Shown piece by piece: positions 1 through 8,895 of a stretch of DNA of 21,988 nt (its first letter is position 1; the number at the start of each line of letters is the position of its first letter). Source of the DNA: JBBQIY01 sp964553035 (GTDB lineage: Bacteria; Verrucomicrobiota; Kiritimatiellia; RFP12; UBA3636). The stretch spans positions 1 to 21,988 of the forward strand of contig CAZKJH010000060.1 of assembly GCA_964553035.1 (NCBI GenBank), written 5' to 3'. The position numbers and the translations under genes are program-made. The notes under the pieces are model-generated. The model was not told the DNA's origin and did no database searches. It saw nothing but the letters and a program-made list of their open reading frames with translations.

Positions 1-2
1 TC

Positions 3-71
3 TTCGGCTCGCTGATCCGCACATCAATGCCGACACCCCCGGTCACTAACCGATTGGGTGAGAGAAGTTGA
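3..71 (+). CDS. possible 3' end of an upstream gene (LacI/GalR-type regulator tail?)
   Basis: The third forward frame is open from the window edge to a TGA at 69-71 and ends ...LIRTSMPTPPVTNRLGERS. The stretch LIRTSMPTPP loosely resembles the C-terminal tail of LacI/GalR-family sugar regulators, which often end in a hydrophobic strand, then R-x-S, then a Pro-rich tail. Its stop codon overlaps the -35 box of the next promoter. A LacI-type regulator directly upstream would suit the palindrome in that promoter. Only about 22 residues are visible, so both coding status and family are guesses. Confidence 0.25.
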   Translation, partial: FGSLIRTSMPTPPVTNRLGERS

Positions 72-96
72 CTGGAGCTATGCTCCATGCTATATT
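68..96 (+). promoter_or_regulatory. sigma-70-type promoter with embedded palindrome
   Basis: TTGACT (68-73) and TATATT (91-96) are separated by exactly 17 bp, close to the sigma-70 consensus. The spacer holds the perfect inverted repeat TGGAGC-TAT-GCTCCA (73-87), a position where a bound repressor would block polymerase. Transcription would start near 103 and give a leader of about 150 nt before the hydrolase-like gene. Candidate ligands are the ROK regulator encoded downstream or a regulator outside the window. Confidence 0.65.
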
Positions 97-136
97 CGTC
101 TCTGTTTTAACGCGATAGAATATTGCGAAAAGAATA

Positions 137-169
137 AGATCGTAATGCCCCCTGGGTGGGTAACGATCT
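137..169 (+). promoter_or_regulatory. hairpin in the 5' leader
   Basis: AGATCGT (137-143) and ACGATCT (163-169) are perfect complements. An inner CCC/GGG pairing (148-150 with 158-160) extends the stem across a small internal loop. The hairpin lies between the promoter and the start codon at 255. No long T-run follows, so it looks more like a leader structure than an intrinsic terminator. Confidence 0.4.
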
Positions 170-254
170 CTTTAACTTACAAAGCACCCTGCAGCGCAAG
201 GCGTAGGCGTAGCATTGAAGGTTTTCGCATGAGACTCAAACGTAAGGAGCAAAA

Positions 255-2210
255 TTGACCCCAATACATAAAACCTGTACTGTACCGCGAAGTCAAATGC
301 TGGCAACGCCCCTGCCTATGATCATGGGGTGTCATTACACGCCTATGTTCAGCCGCCGGACGCGAGTTCAGGTTTTGGGGCTTGTCGATCAATCATCCGA
401 TTCCTGGCTTGATTGGTACCAACGTGTACACGAACGTGATTCCGTGCATGACATCGCTGAGGCGGGCTATCACCTCGCGGAACTTCACTTCCTTTATGGT
501 TTTGGTTTGAAAGCGGAGCATGAGGATGTGGAGCGAACCCGTCAATTTGTGCAGCACGCGCATGAATTCGGATTATTGGTGATCGGTTACTTCCAGTTTT
601 TTTCAATTCAAGAAGAGCTTTTCTTCCTAGAGAACCCGTGGGCAAAAAAATGCTTGCAGATGAACTACAAAGGAGAAATACGCCGGTATGCCTATGATCG
701 TCCGGCTCTGTGCTTCAGCCATCCGCGAGTTCGTCAATACTATTTAGACGGCATTGAGCTTGGTATCAAGCACTGCGATTTGGATGGAATCCGACTCGAT
801 AACGATTACTACCGGGGGTGTTATTGCGAAACCTGTCAGGTCGCCTTCAAAGAATATCTTCGCACAACCTATCCGCCGGAGAGGGCACGGTCTGTATTCG
901 GACTGCCTACATTGGAAGGTGTCTCATTCCTGCCGGCGGACGAGAACGAACTTTATCGGAAGTCTCGCGATCCTTTGTGGGGTGCAATGGTTCGATTCCG
1001 CCAGGAACAACGGCAGAATATGATGCGTGAACTTGCAAACCATATTCGAAATTTTAAGCCTGATGCTATTCTTGGTGGAAATCCGGCAATTGCAAGAAAA
1101 CTCCCAGAGTCAACTAGAATTCATGTCTATCCGCCAGATCTCGGTGAGACGCATGATTTAGTCTGTGCCGAGAATGGACGCTTCCCCGCACGGATAGGCA
1201 ATGAGGTGCGACACCAAGTTTTAGCCTACAAATGGGGACAGTCGGGAGGCTACAAGATTTTTGCATCGCATCATATCACGGACTCAGGGGCAGACCGATC
1301 TCGTTGGCCTAACTCCAAAGAATGCGCTCTGTCGATGTGCGAGGCGCTCTGCTTTGGTGGCCATGTGCCCGCAACAACGTGGGGATTGCGCATGGACGGT
1401 ACTGACGGCGGCATGCTCTATCAGCGTCCCGAGTTTCTTCAGGCGTTGCATCCGGTAAAAGAATTTCTCAGTCAGCATGGCTCCCTCTATCGAGAGGCAA
1501 CATGCAATGCCGAGGTGGGTATTTATTATAACAGAGAATCTTTGATCTCTGACGAGTCTCTCTGCGCAACGGCGCGCGATGCGGTTGTTCAAATCCTTTT
1601 GCAGAATCAGATCCCATTTCAGTTTGTCGACCGGGATACCGATTCGGCTCTCGTCGATATCCGAATCCTAATCGTGCCCGACGTGCGTTTGGTTAGTGAT
1701 GAACAGCTTGGCCGATTAACGGCGCAAGCGGAACGCGGCGCAGTCATTCTGTGTGGCGACGCTTGTTCGCACGATGAATATTTTCTGCCTCGCAATCCTG
1801 TTGCGTTGCACGTGTTCCGTGACAAGCCGGGAGTTAAGTGTCTTAGCAGCCTGAATGTTCTGATCGAGGATGCCCTTGCGCACGCAACGCCTCTTCTTGA
1901 AACACTCGGAAAACTACACGATTTCTCGGTTCATGTCGAAGGATCGAGCTTTCTTGGTGTCGACACGTTGACCAACAAAGCGGGAGAAGATACCGTTCAT
2001 TTACTGAATTACGACAACACAAAACCCGTGGATGTCGTCATTCGATGGAAGGGCATGGAAAAACCGGTTGAGGTTTTGTCGCCGGAAGGACTAGGTCCGG
2101 TATCGGAACCGGTCGTAACCATGGAAAACGGATGGACGACGGTATCGTGCAAGGATCTGGATACCTATATGGTTTTGCGCCGCGGAGGTAATCTGAAAAA
2201 TGAAGGTTGA
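255..2210 (+). CDS. putative glycoside hydrolase-like TIM-barrel protein (GHL6/GH42-like)
   Basis: This 651-residue protein has no evident signal peptide, so it is probably cytoplasmic. Residues about 20-400 look like a TIM barrel of the hypothetical glycosyl hydrolase group: the strand DGIRLDN (177-183) carries acidic residues at a typical barrel-end position and is followed by CYCETC (189-194), a cysteine cluster that may bind metal. Residues about 425-540 resemble the Rossmann-like trimerisation/amidotransferase-fold domain of GH42-type beta-galactosidases, and a beta-rich tail follows. The TTG start is chosen because AAGGAG (244-249) sits 5 nt upstream; the first ATG (298) has no such site. 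Substrate is unknown, but a role in oligosaccharide or glycoside breakdown is inferred. The next gene begins inside its last codons. Confidence 0.7.
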   Translation: MTPIHKTCTVPRSQMLATPLPMIMGCHYTPMFSRRTRVQVLGLVDQSSDSWLDWYQRVHERDSVHDIAEAGYHLAELHFLYGFGLKAEHEDVERTRQFVQHAHEFGLLVIGYFQFFSIQEELFFLENPWAKKCLQMNYKGEIRRYAYDRPALCFSHPRVRQYYLDGIELGIKHCDLDGIRLDNDYYRGCYCETCQVAFKEYLRTTYPPERARSVFGLPTLEGVSFLPADENELYRKSRDPLWGAMVRFRQEQRQNMMRELANHIRNFKPDAILGGNPAIARKLPESTRIHVYPPDLGETHDLVCAENGRFPARIGNEVRHQVLAYKWGQSGGYKIFASHHITDSGADRSRWPNSKECALSMCEALCFGGHVPATTWGLRMDGTDGGMLYQRPEFLQALHPVKEFLSQHGSLYREATCNAEVGIYYNRESLISDESLCATARDAVVQILLQNQIPFQFVDRDTDSALVDIRILIVPDVRLVSDEQLGRLTAQAERGAVILCGDACSHDEYFLPRNPVALHVFRDKPGVKCLSSLNVLIEDALAHATPLLETLGKLHDFSVHVEGSSFLGVDTLTNKAGEDTVHLLNYDNTKPVDVVIRWKGMEKPVEVLSPEGLGPVSEPVVTMENGWTTVSCKDLDTYMVLRRGGNLKNEG

Positions 2211-3360
2211 AGAACGATATGTATCGGATCACTATGCGATTGCCATCACGTCAATGGCTCGCATCGATCGCAAGATTTACCTTGGTCTTACGGGGGGATC
2301 CCATATTCTGGCCTGCTTAGATCTCGATACGGATTGCATAGAAATGTGCGACGAAATCTTTCCGTGGGTGGGCAAGCGTGGCTACTGCTCGAAGATTCAT
2401 AATGCACTCGGCGCGTTAGCGGATGGCAGCCTGTTGTTGGGTGAAGGAAATCATTTTACGTGGGACGGTTTGCCGGTGACCACCGCCTACTTCGACCGCG
2501 AACTTCCAGAGCGAATGTTGGCCAGAAAGCGTGCGCAGGGCTGTCCCGATGCGCAGTACAGTGATTTCTGCCTACGCGATTTAAATGGGTGGGATCGTCG
2601 TAGTTGCGATCCGGGTGGAACCGTGGTGCGGTATGATCCAGCATCGAAATCACATTCAATCGTGGCCAGATTGCCCGAGTTCCTCTATGCTCAGTCTATG
2701 CTTGTCGATGCACGGCGTGGTCGAGCTTACGGTCATACCTTGCCCGGAAATCACTTCTTTTCGGTCGACGTAGCGAGCGGGCGTTTGACCGACTACGGTC
2801 GCATTTCTGACTTTGCGCACCACAATATGGTGGTGACGCCGAACGGGGTTTGTTACGGAGCCTGGTTGGATTTGGGAGATGGAGCGTTGAAATTGCTCAA
2901 GTACGATCCCGAAGAGGATCGTTTACGCCATCTATCACAAGTAATTCTTAAAAAGCCAGGTCCGAAAGTAGCGGGGAATCAGGGTGTTGATCAGTGGCTG
3001 GTAACGCGTACTGGTCGCATCTTTATGGGCGCAGTAGACCGCTCGCAATTATTTGAATTCCATCCGGAGGATGAAACCTTCGAACTGCTGGGGGTTCTAT
3101 CTGATGGCGGACGAATGACGACCATGGATGAAGATGAAAACGGTGCGATTTGGCTCGGTGTTGATTATCCGCACATGCGGCTTGTACGCTTCGATCCCAC
3201 GACGTCAGGGAACACTCGATTTACGGATTTCGGTCGAGTTAATACAACACATGAACGCTGTTATTTCCATGCATCATGTTGTGTCGACGCGCAACTCTAT
3301 CTCGGCGAAACTGATGGATTTGTTCCGTCACTGCATGTTGTTGATCTGAAGAAACTATAA
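2200..3360 (+). CDS. beta-propeller protein, SMP-30/Vgb-lyase-like
   Basis: This 386-residue protein lacks a signal peptide. It contains repeated blade-like units such as GRIFMGAVDRSQLFEFHP and GAIWLGVDYPHMRLVRFDP, the alternation seen in SMP-30/gluconolactonase, virginiamycin-B-lyase-like and oligogalacturonate-lyase-like propellers. Conserved His and Asp residues (for example in the HHNMV and HNALGAL segments) could bind a metal, but no specific active site can be assigned. Its ATG overlaps the end of the upstream hydrolase-like gene, and GGAGGT (2184-2189) lies 10 nt ahead of it inside that gene, so the two are translationally coupled and probably act in one pathway. A lactonase or lyase acting on the hydrolase product is possible but unproven. 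Confidence 0.65.
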   Translation: MKVEERYVSDHYAIAITSMARIDRKIYLGLTGGSHILACLDLDTDCIEMCDEIFPWVGKRGYCSKIHNALGALADGSLLLGEGNHFTWDGLPVTTAYFDRELPERMLARKRAQGCPDAQYSDFCLRDLNGWDRRSCDPGGTVVRYDPASKSHSIVARLPEFLYAQSMLVDARRGRAYGHTLPGNHFFSVDVASGRLTDYGRISDFAHHNMVVTPNGVCYGAWLDLGDGALKLLKYDPEEDRLRHLSQVILKKPGPKVAGNQGVDQWLVTRTGRIFMGAVDRSQLFEFHPEDETFELLGVLSDGGRMTTMDEDENGAIWLGVDYPHMRLVRFDPTTSGNTRFTDFGRVNTTHERCYFHASCCVDAQLYLGETDGFVPSLHVVDLKKL

Positions 3361-3425
3361 GCATTACTAGGACACAAGGCTGGAAACTGGAAATTAGCAA
3401 CAACCCTGTAGCGGTAGCAATTTTA

Positions 3426-3449
3426 ATGATGCAAATGTGTGCGCCATGA
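3426..3449 (+). other. possible seven-residue leader ORF overlapping the ROK start
   Basis: ATG at 3426 opens MMQMCAP followed by a TGA at 3447-3449, which overlaps the ROK ATG (3446) as ATGA. Since the ROK gene lacks a recognisable Shine-Dalgarno site, termination-reinitiation from this mini-ORF could drive its translation. The mini-ORF has no obvious Shine-Dalgarno of its own, so chance is a real alternative. Confidence 0.2.
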
Positions 3450-4561
3450 ACAGTCCCACCCAGTTAAAAATACTTTTTGCAATCTGGCGAAGTCGCGGTC
3501 TTTCACGTAGCGACCTTGAAGGCGTGACTGGCTTTCATGCCAATACAGTTGCCCGAACGGTTGAGGTTTTGCTTCGAAAGGGGTACTTGCGAGAAGGGGA
3601 CACCGTCTTGCAGCGCGGTCGCGGTCGACCGCGGATTCCGCTGGAAGTCGATCCTGCGCGGATTTGCATTGGGGGACTTGCAATCGGTGCAGGCGCAGTT
3701 GAGGCGATGACGATGAACCTTTCGGGGCATCCCCTGTCGGAGGTCGTCCGGATGCCAATCCTCGACTCCAAACAGATTTCGAGAACGCTCACCCGCTTGC
3801 TTCGCGGGCTCCTCCGTACGAATCCTCTTGCGTTAGGGGTGAGCGTGACGGGATTCGTCGATCCAGATCGGCTACGAATTCTTTTTAGTTCTGCCGCGCC
3901 TTTTGAAGAACTCGATTTGATGCCGATTTTCACGCGTGCCCGGAATATTCCCGTCGTGCTGAATTCGGAAATGCAGGCGTTTGGAATCCGTTGGATCATG
4001 GCGCGCACTGAAGCCCAAGCGGAAGATGTCATCGTGGTTAAGCTGGAAGACGGAGCGGTGGGCGCATCGCTTCTGTTGGGAGGAAGCCCCAATAAAGGAT
4101 GTCTGCTTGGGGGGAGCGAGCTCGGCCACATGAGGCTTGGCGTTGAAACGGAGCAGTGTTACTGCGGGGGTATTGGTTGTGTCGAGCGAATTCTGAGCAC
4201 CTCTTTTTTGTACCGATGCGGTGGAAGCGGAACCTTGGATGATGCGCTTTCCGCAGAAACGCTTCATCCCGCAGCCCTTAAAATTATAGACTTAGTAGCA
4301 CAGGCCCTTGTCAATGTAACGGTTTTCGCGCGCCCTCACCGCATTGTGGTTGCTGGTAATCTTGCCCGGCACATTGGCTTTCGCAATGCATTAGAAACTT
4401 CTTGGCGTAATCAACTTCCTGAAATTTTCAAGTCGATTGTGACGCTGGAGTGGAGTTCGCTCAATGTTGCTGTTTCGGCCGAAACGGCGGGTTGGCTTGC
4501 AATTGCCAGTGTTTTACGGGGCGAGCTGCCTTCTAGTCGATCCGCAACAGTGCCCCAATAA
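3446..4561 (+). CDS. ROK-family transcriptional regulator
   Basis: The N-terminus (about 3-57) is a winged helix-turn-helix, followed by the GRGRPR linker (58-63) typical of ROK repressors such as NagC, Mlc and XylR. The ROK zinc signature CYCGGIGC (238-245) followed by V-E is intact, and the sugar-contact region has ELGH ending at His228. The DxGGT phosphate loop is absent (the segment reads GGLAIGAG), and the Asn-Asp pair of ROK kinases is Asn173-Ser174, so it should bind a sugar but not phosphorylate it. It lies 85 bp after the propeller gene and probably controls that operon, perhaps through the palindrome at 73-87. The ATG at 3446 is preferred; an in-frame GTG at 3437 is the alternative. 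Neither has a clear ribosome binding site. Confidence 0.88.
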   Translation: MNSPTQLKILFAIWRSRGLSRSDLEGVTGFHANTVARTVEVLLRKGYLREGDTVLQRGRGRPRIPLEVDPARICIGGLAIGAGAVEAMTMNLSGHPLSEVVRMPILDSKQISRTLTRLLRGLLRTNPLALGVSVTGFVDPDRLRILFSSAAPFEELDLMPIFTRARNIPVVLNSEMQAFGIRWIMARTEAQAEDVIVVKLEDGAVGASLLLGGSPNKGCLLGGSELGHMRLGVETEQCYCGGIGCVERILSTSFLYRCGGSGTLDDALSAETLHPAALKIIDLVAQALVNVTVFARPHRIVVAGNLARHIGFRNALETSWRNQLPEIFKSIVTLEWSSLNVAVSAETAGWLAIASVLRGELPSSRSATVPQ

Positions 4562-4602
4562 AAGACTTAGCCTTTAATCCAGTCGAAGAAGCCAATGCGA
4601 GG

Positions 4603-7600
4603 CTACATACCTAGGCCTATCGCGACACGCAGAAACTCAGAAATACCCCAGGCTTGCGCATCACAGCCTCGCCCTGTGTGGGGCGCATCGCCATCCATAA
4701 TCTCGGGTAACTGTCCGACACAATCGCGATGGAGCAGATCGACCGCACATCCGATTAGTGCCTTGGCTGTTTCGTGCGCACTTTCGCCGTATACAGAAAA
4801 CAAAGCTTCCGCATACGCTGGGAACGGCCACGTCCACGCCGTGCCGTTGTGGTATGCGGGTTTGCGTCGCGTATCTTCATCGCCTTCATAATGCCCCCAG
4901 TACGGCATCGTCGGATCGTTGAGAAGCACCCCGTCCCTGTAAACCGGTAGTGCGTAATCAACCTTGCCTGGTGCCAGCGTCCGGATACCGCCAGGCACGA
5001 GAAGTCGCGCAGAGGATCGGAGCGAGAGCGTACACATCTTCTTGTCGGTCAAGGCTCCTAGGGTAAGCGCAAAAAGTTGGTTGCACCGCAAATGATCGTC
5101 CGCCACAGCCTGTGCAGCAGGAACAAAGGATTCGGCATGAAGACAGTCAGACAAAAATTCTTTATCGGCAAACCAGAAGTATTGAACAAAGCGACTCCGC
5201 GCCAGCTTCTCCAGTGCCTTCCACGATCCACCTTTGTCGATCTTGGACATGAAGGCAAGCGCGGCAATCCAAAGTGCCTGTATTTCAACTGGATAACCAG
5301 CGCGAGGCGTTGCCGCAGGATGATTCGTATCCATCCAAGTATAGTGCGAAGGACTATAAACAAGCCCAGATGCCTCATCCATTCGGATCCCGTTTGCTGT
5401 GCCGCGCTTGTAGCCTTCACCAATGCTGAGAATCACGTCGCGCACCGTCCGGCTTCCACAGGTCGCTTCGAGAACCTTCTTTGCTCCGACCTTACGTGCA
5501 AGATCGCCCACCGAGACCACATACCAGAGCGGGGCATCCGACGTATCGCGATTAGAAGCATCCGCTCCGTTGATCATATTCGGAAGCGTCCCACCAAGCT
5601 CGAATTCGCCGAACTTACGCACGATGTCGAGTGCCTCCTTCGTCATGCCATCGGCAATCATGCCACGCAACACGATGAAGGTGTCGCGCCCCCAGTCGAG
5701 GAACCAAGGATAACCCGCGATGACCGTCATGAAGGCATCGCGGCGGACCACGTAATCGCGAAGCGCATCCGATAAAGCGGAACGAAGCGGCACAGGTTTA
5801 AACGACGGCATTGGCTTCCCACGACTGCCTTGGATCACACCATGCGGCGTACTTCCGTTACAGAGGCATTCCGCATCGAGTTCAATAGCCTCCCCACCTT
5901 CAAGCATGACGGTAAACCAACCGGGACTAAAGAGGTCAGAGCTACCGTCGAGGCCACGTCCAGCATCGTCAGAATGAGGAACCATGTAGTGCCACTCGGT
6001 CTCCGAGATAAACGCACCGCTAGAGGTCCGCATCACAAGTCCGGGAACGCCATGAGGCTTAAAGGCAAAGCCGCCTGGCAGCGGACTTACGCATCCCGGC
6101 CACTCACGTTCGAGTCCCGTAAAGGCCTTCGTCTTGTGATGAAAACTCCGACTCTCAATGTCCGGGCGCAAGATCAACTGCACCGGCGCATCGTCATCGA
6201 GCATCTCGGAATCATCTCCACCCGACAGCCGCTCTGACATCAAGGTGACCCGATTCTCGTCGCGGTGCAACAGGAGCGAAATCGACAGTGACACACTGCG
6301 ACCAGTTCCGACGGGAACCTTAAAGAGCCACCGAGCCACGGCTCCGCCTGCGGCACATTCAAACTTCACAAGGCAGGAGGCATTGATTTCAGAAGAATAT
6401 CCTTGATTCACGATCCACGCGCGGCATCGGGTAAAAAGCACCTGTCGATCGCAGGGGATCCGAGGGTCTGGATTGGCGGCGAGAAGCGCATCATACTGAC
6501 TTCGGATATCGCCCCACTTCGCACGGACGTGCGACATCGCTCCGCATCCGTTGGTCAGAAGCCCAACCGCATCGCCACGTAGCACCTCGGCGACCGTGAA
6601 CGAGCGACGAATCTGCAGTGCTCCTGCGTCAGCTTTCGGCAGTGCACACAAGCGGATCGATGCATGGGCACACGGCTTAGCAAAGGGATAAGAAACAACC
6701 TTGAGCCATCCCATCTCCTGACTCTGCTTCGCTTTCAATGGCGCAATAAGAACAGCGAAATTCCCGCGACCAACTTGTTCGTTCGACCAAGCCACGCCAC
6801 GAATTCGTCCCGAGTCTTGCTCTACGGAGCATCGGAACGGATGCGGGGCGCGGACCAAAAGGAGATGTCCCGGTGGGATCATCACAACTCGATTCAGATC
6901 CTCTGGAAGCACGCATTCGGTCACCCGAGGCATTGCACCTTCGCCAGCAAATTCGGAAATGAATTCCATCGGGTCTGCTGCCAAGGACTGTGCCATCGCA
7001 TCGACATCATCCTCAAGCCCCAAGGCCATATCGCCAGTTAACGCCTGCCGGATACGCAATGCAAAAACGCGTAGCGCCTGCTTTCTAACGGCAGGGATTG
7101 CGAAGCGACGTAGTCCCGCCACCTCTGCCTCTAGGGCAACAAGCTCTTCCTCGGTCTGCGCAAGGCATAAAACTTGTCCCGGCTCCAACGTCACCGTACA
7201 AAGACCCTGCTTCTCATGTGGCAGGGTGTATACCCTGCCCCCGAGAAGATCGTAGGACGGTGCGCCAGAAATAAATTCCATAGCAGGCCAGGAAACAGAC
7301 TGCGCTGAATCTGCGTCGAGGTTGACGAGTACGAGCAAGCGATGGTGCATACCCCCCGCCGCTGGCATCCGAACGACAGCCAGCGAATTGCCGGTTCGAC
7401 GTTGCACCATTCGCACATGCACTCTAGCCGCAAAAGCTGGATGACTCGATAGCAAGTCGTTAAGCCGTCCAATGAAGGCAACCTGATTGTCGGGATGGCC
7501 CCAGCGTAGTGCGCTGGCACCATGGACATCTACCTTCTCCGTCGCAAACCACTCGACACCGTTTGTGATGCCAAAACAACCTTGGTGCGATAGCATCGCT

Positions 7601-8889
7601 GCGAGGGCTGTGCGCATTTGAGCATTTCGAGGCGATCGGGCCGCTAGCCGATTGTTATCATGCGTCTCCGCATAATGAATCAGCGGACCCGTTTCATCAG
7701 ACAGTGCCAAGGCTTGCGGCAGGTAGTGTTCAAATGCGGCTCTATCTTCGGTTTGAAAAACCTCGGAATAAGCCCAGTTCAAACCTGCTTCGGCAATTAG
7801 CTCACGCGTAACAGAAATTTTTCCGCCGAGGCCTTCTAGCAAAAAGACCGTATCGGGGAATTGTTCGCGCACCTTGCCGACAACATAACTCCATACGGTG
7901 GCGGGAACCATGTAGCCAGCATCGCAACGGAATCCATCAACTCCTTGTTTACACCAAAACTCAAAAACACTCGCCATGAATTCGCAGAGGCCCGGCTTCG
8001 AATAGTCCAGCTCCACAAGATCTTCCCAGACCGTCCCCCAGGCTCCCGGAGAGACAAAGCGACCATCATCATTATGGCGAAACCATTCCGGATGGTGAAC
8101 TTGCAAGGTCGAAGCCCAGCCCGTGTGATTGGCTGGGAGATCCAAGAAGATGCGAGCGCCACGGGAATGAACAGCGGTCACCAGTTCTCGGAACTGATCA
8201 ATCGGTGTCGCCGACAAATCGAACTCAGCAAAGGCTGGATTGACTCCCAGAAAATCGGTACTCGCAAACGGCGATCCGTAGCGCCCCATGCGCGCAAACG
8301 TTGTCGGCACAGGGTGGATGGGCAAAAGTTGCAAGATACCGAAACGCTCTTCGCCGAGAATCGTATCGAGCCTTTTCGCGAGACTCCTGAATGTACCCGA
8401 CGGTGGAATCACAGTCCATCCCGTCTGATCCAGTGCTGCCGACTCCGAATCATCGAATGCCGATTGCTCCGCTTCGCAAAATGCACCGAACTGTCGAGGA
8501 AAGGCCGTGTAAACAGAGGCTCCCGCCACCGTCCACGCTGGCTCTGTCTTGATATGAACATCGTCGCCCATCGGCCATTCAGCTCGGCCCCCTCCTTCTG
8601 GAAAGAAACAAGTCTTCGCATGGAAGCAACCCACCTCCAGAAGCGGCACCCGCACCTGATACAACCCCGGCTCCACTTCAACCATGGTTCTGTCGCTCCA
8701 ATCGAGTGCCAGTGCAGGCCTCCCCTCTTCGGCGGATGCGAGCGTTTCGCGGTGCTTGATGGCGGCCCCACCAAGGGATGTTCGCAACACCGCACGACCA
8801 CGACGTGCCACGTCCATGCGTAGCATGAAGGTTAAGGTATCACCACAGTGGGTCAGCAGATTGGTTCCAGGGGCAGGTGTTTGTTGCAT
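4603..8889 (-). CDS. bifunctional glycogen debranching-type enzyme (GH13 + GH133)
   Basis: This 1428-residue protein appears to unite both activities of eukaryotic-type debranching enzymes. After a beta-rich N-terminal domain, a GH13 barrel (about 125-500) retains all four signature regions: DLPANHT (Asp250, Asn254, His255), GFRCD (nucleophile Asp323), LLEG (acid/base Glu352) and ETHDNN (His410-Asp411). This is the predicted 4-alpha-glucanotransferase. A long middle region is less conserved. The last 380 residues form an amylo-alpha-1,6-glucosidase domain: WGRDTF near 1066, NGADASNRDTSDAPLW, TPRAGYPVEIQALW, YHNGTAW near 1346 and CDAQAWG near 1409. It should act in the cytoplasm on glycogen branch points. 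ATG at 8889 is preferred; an adjoining TTG at 8892 is possible. It follows the membrane-protein stop by 6 bp without a clear Shine-Dalgarno site, suggesting coupling. Its 3' end converges on the ROK gene with 41 bp between and no obvious terminator. Confidence 0.9.
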   Translation of the reverse strand: MQQTPAPGTNLLTHCGDTLTFMLRMDVARRGRAVLRTSLGGAAIKHRETLASAEEGRPALALDWSDRTMVEVEPGLYQVRVPLLEVGCFHAKTCFFPEGGGRAEWPMGDDVHIKTEPAWTVAGASVYTAFPRQFGAFCEAEQSAFDDSESAALDQTGWTVIPPSGTFRSLAKRLDTILGEERFGILQLLPIHPVPTTFARMGRYGSPFASTDFLGVNPAFAEFDLSATPIDQFRELVTAVHSRGARIFLDLPANHTGWASTLQVHHPEWFRHNDDGRFVSPGAWGTVWEDLVELDYSKPGLCEFMASVFEFWCKQGVDGFRCDAGYMVPATVWSYVVGKVREQFPDTVFLLEGLGGKISVTRELIAEAGLNWAYSEVFQTEDRAAFEHYLPQALALSDETGPLIHYAETHDNNRLAARSPRNAQMRTALAAMLSHQGCFGITNGVEWFATEKVDVHGASALRWGHPDNQVAFIGRLNDLLSSHPAFAARVHVRMVQRRTGNSLAVVRMPAAGGMHHRLLVLVNLDADSAQSVSWPAMEFISGAPSYDLLGGRVYTLPHEKQGLCTVTLEPGQVLCLAQTEEELVALEAEVAGLRRFAIPAVRKQALRVFALRIRQALTGDMALGLEDDVDAMAQSLAADPMEFISEFAGEGAMPRVTECVLPEDLNRVVMIPPGHLLLVRAPHPFRCSVEQDSGRIRGVAWSNEQVGRGNFAVLIAPLKAKQSQEMGWLKVVSYPFAKPCAHASIRLCALPKADAGALQIRRSFTVAEVLRGDAVGLLTNGCGAMSHVRAKWGDIRSQYDALLAANPDPRIPCDRQVLFTRCRAWIVNQGYSSEINASCLVKFECAAGGAVARWLFKVPVGTGRSVSLSISLLLHRDENRVTLMSERLSGGDDSEMLDDDAPVQLILRPDIESRSFHHKTKAFTGLEREWPGCVSPLPGGFAFKPHGVPGLVMRTSSGAFISETEWHYMVPHSDDAGRGLDGSSDLFSPGWFTVMLEGGEAIELDAECLCNGSTPHGVIQGSRGKPMPSFKPVPLRSALSDALRDYVVRRDAFMTVIAGYPWFLDWGRDTFIVLRGMIADGMTKEALDIVRKFGEFELGGTLPNMINGADASNRDTSDAPLWYVVSVGDLARKVGAKKVLEATCGSRTVRDVILSIGEGYKRGTANGIRMDEASGLVYSPSHYTWMDTNHPAATPRAGYPVEIQALWIAALAFMSKIDKGGSWKALEKLARSRFVQYFWFADKEFLSDCLHAESFVPAAQAVADDHLRCNQLFALTLGALTDKKMCTLSLRSSARLLVPGGIRTLAPGKVDYALPVYRDGVLLNDPTMPYWGHYEGDEDTRRKPAYHNGTAWTWPFPAYAEALFSVYGESAHETAKALIGCAVDLLHRDCVGQLPEIMDGDAPHTGRGCDAQAWGISEFLRVAIGLGM

Positions 8890-8895
8890 CAAAGA

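Noticed and set aside
58..258. 66-residue forward ORF at the left edge
   Set aside because: It overlaps the strong promoter and leader hairpin, lacks a ribosome binding site and resembles no protein family.
5077..5775. 232-residue forward ORF opposite the debranching gene
   Set aside because: It lies wholly antisense to well-conserved GH133 coding sequence and has no domain-like pattern or ribosome binding site.
7861..8823. 320-residue forward ORF opposite the debranching gene
   Set aside because: It is antisense to the GH13 catalytic domain. Its Arg/His/Ser-rich composition is typical of a shadow frame.
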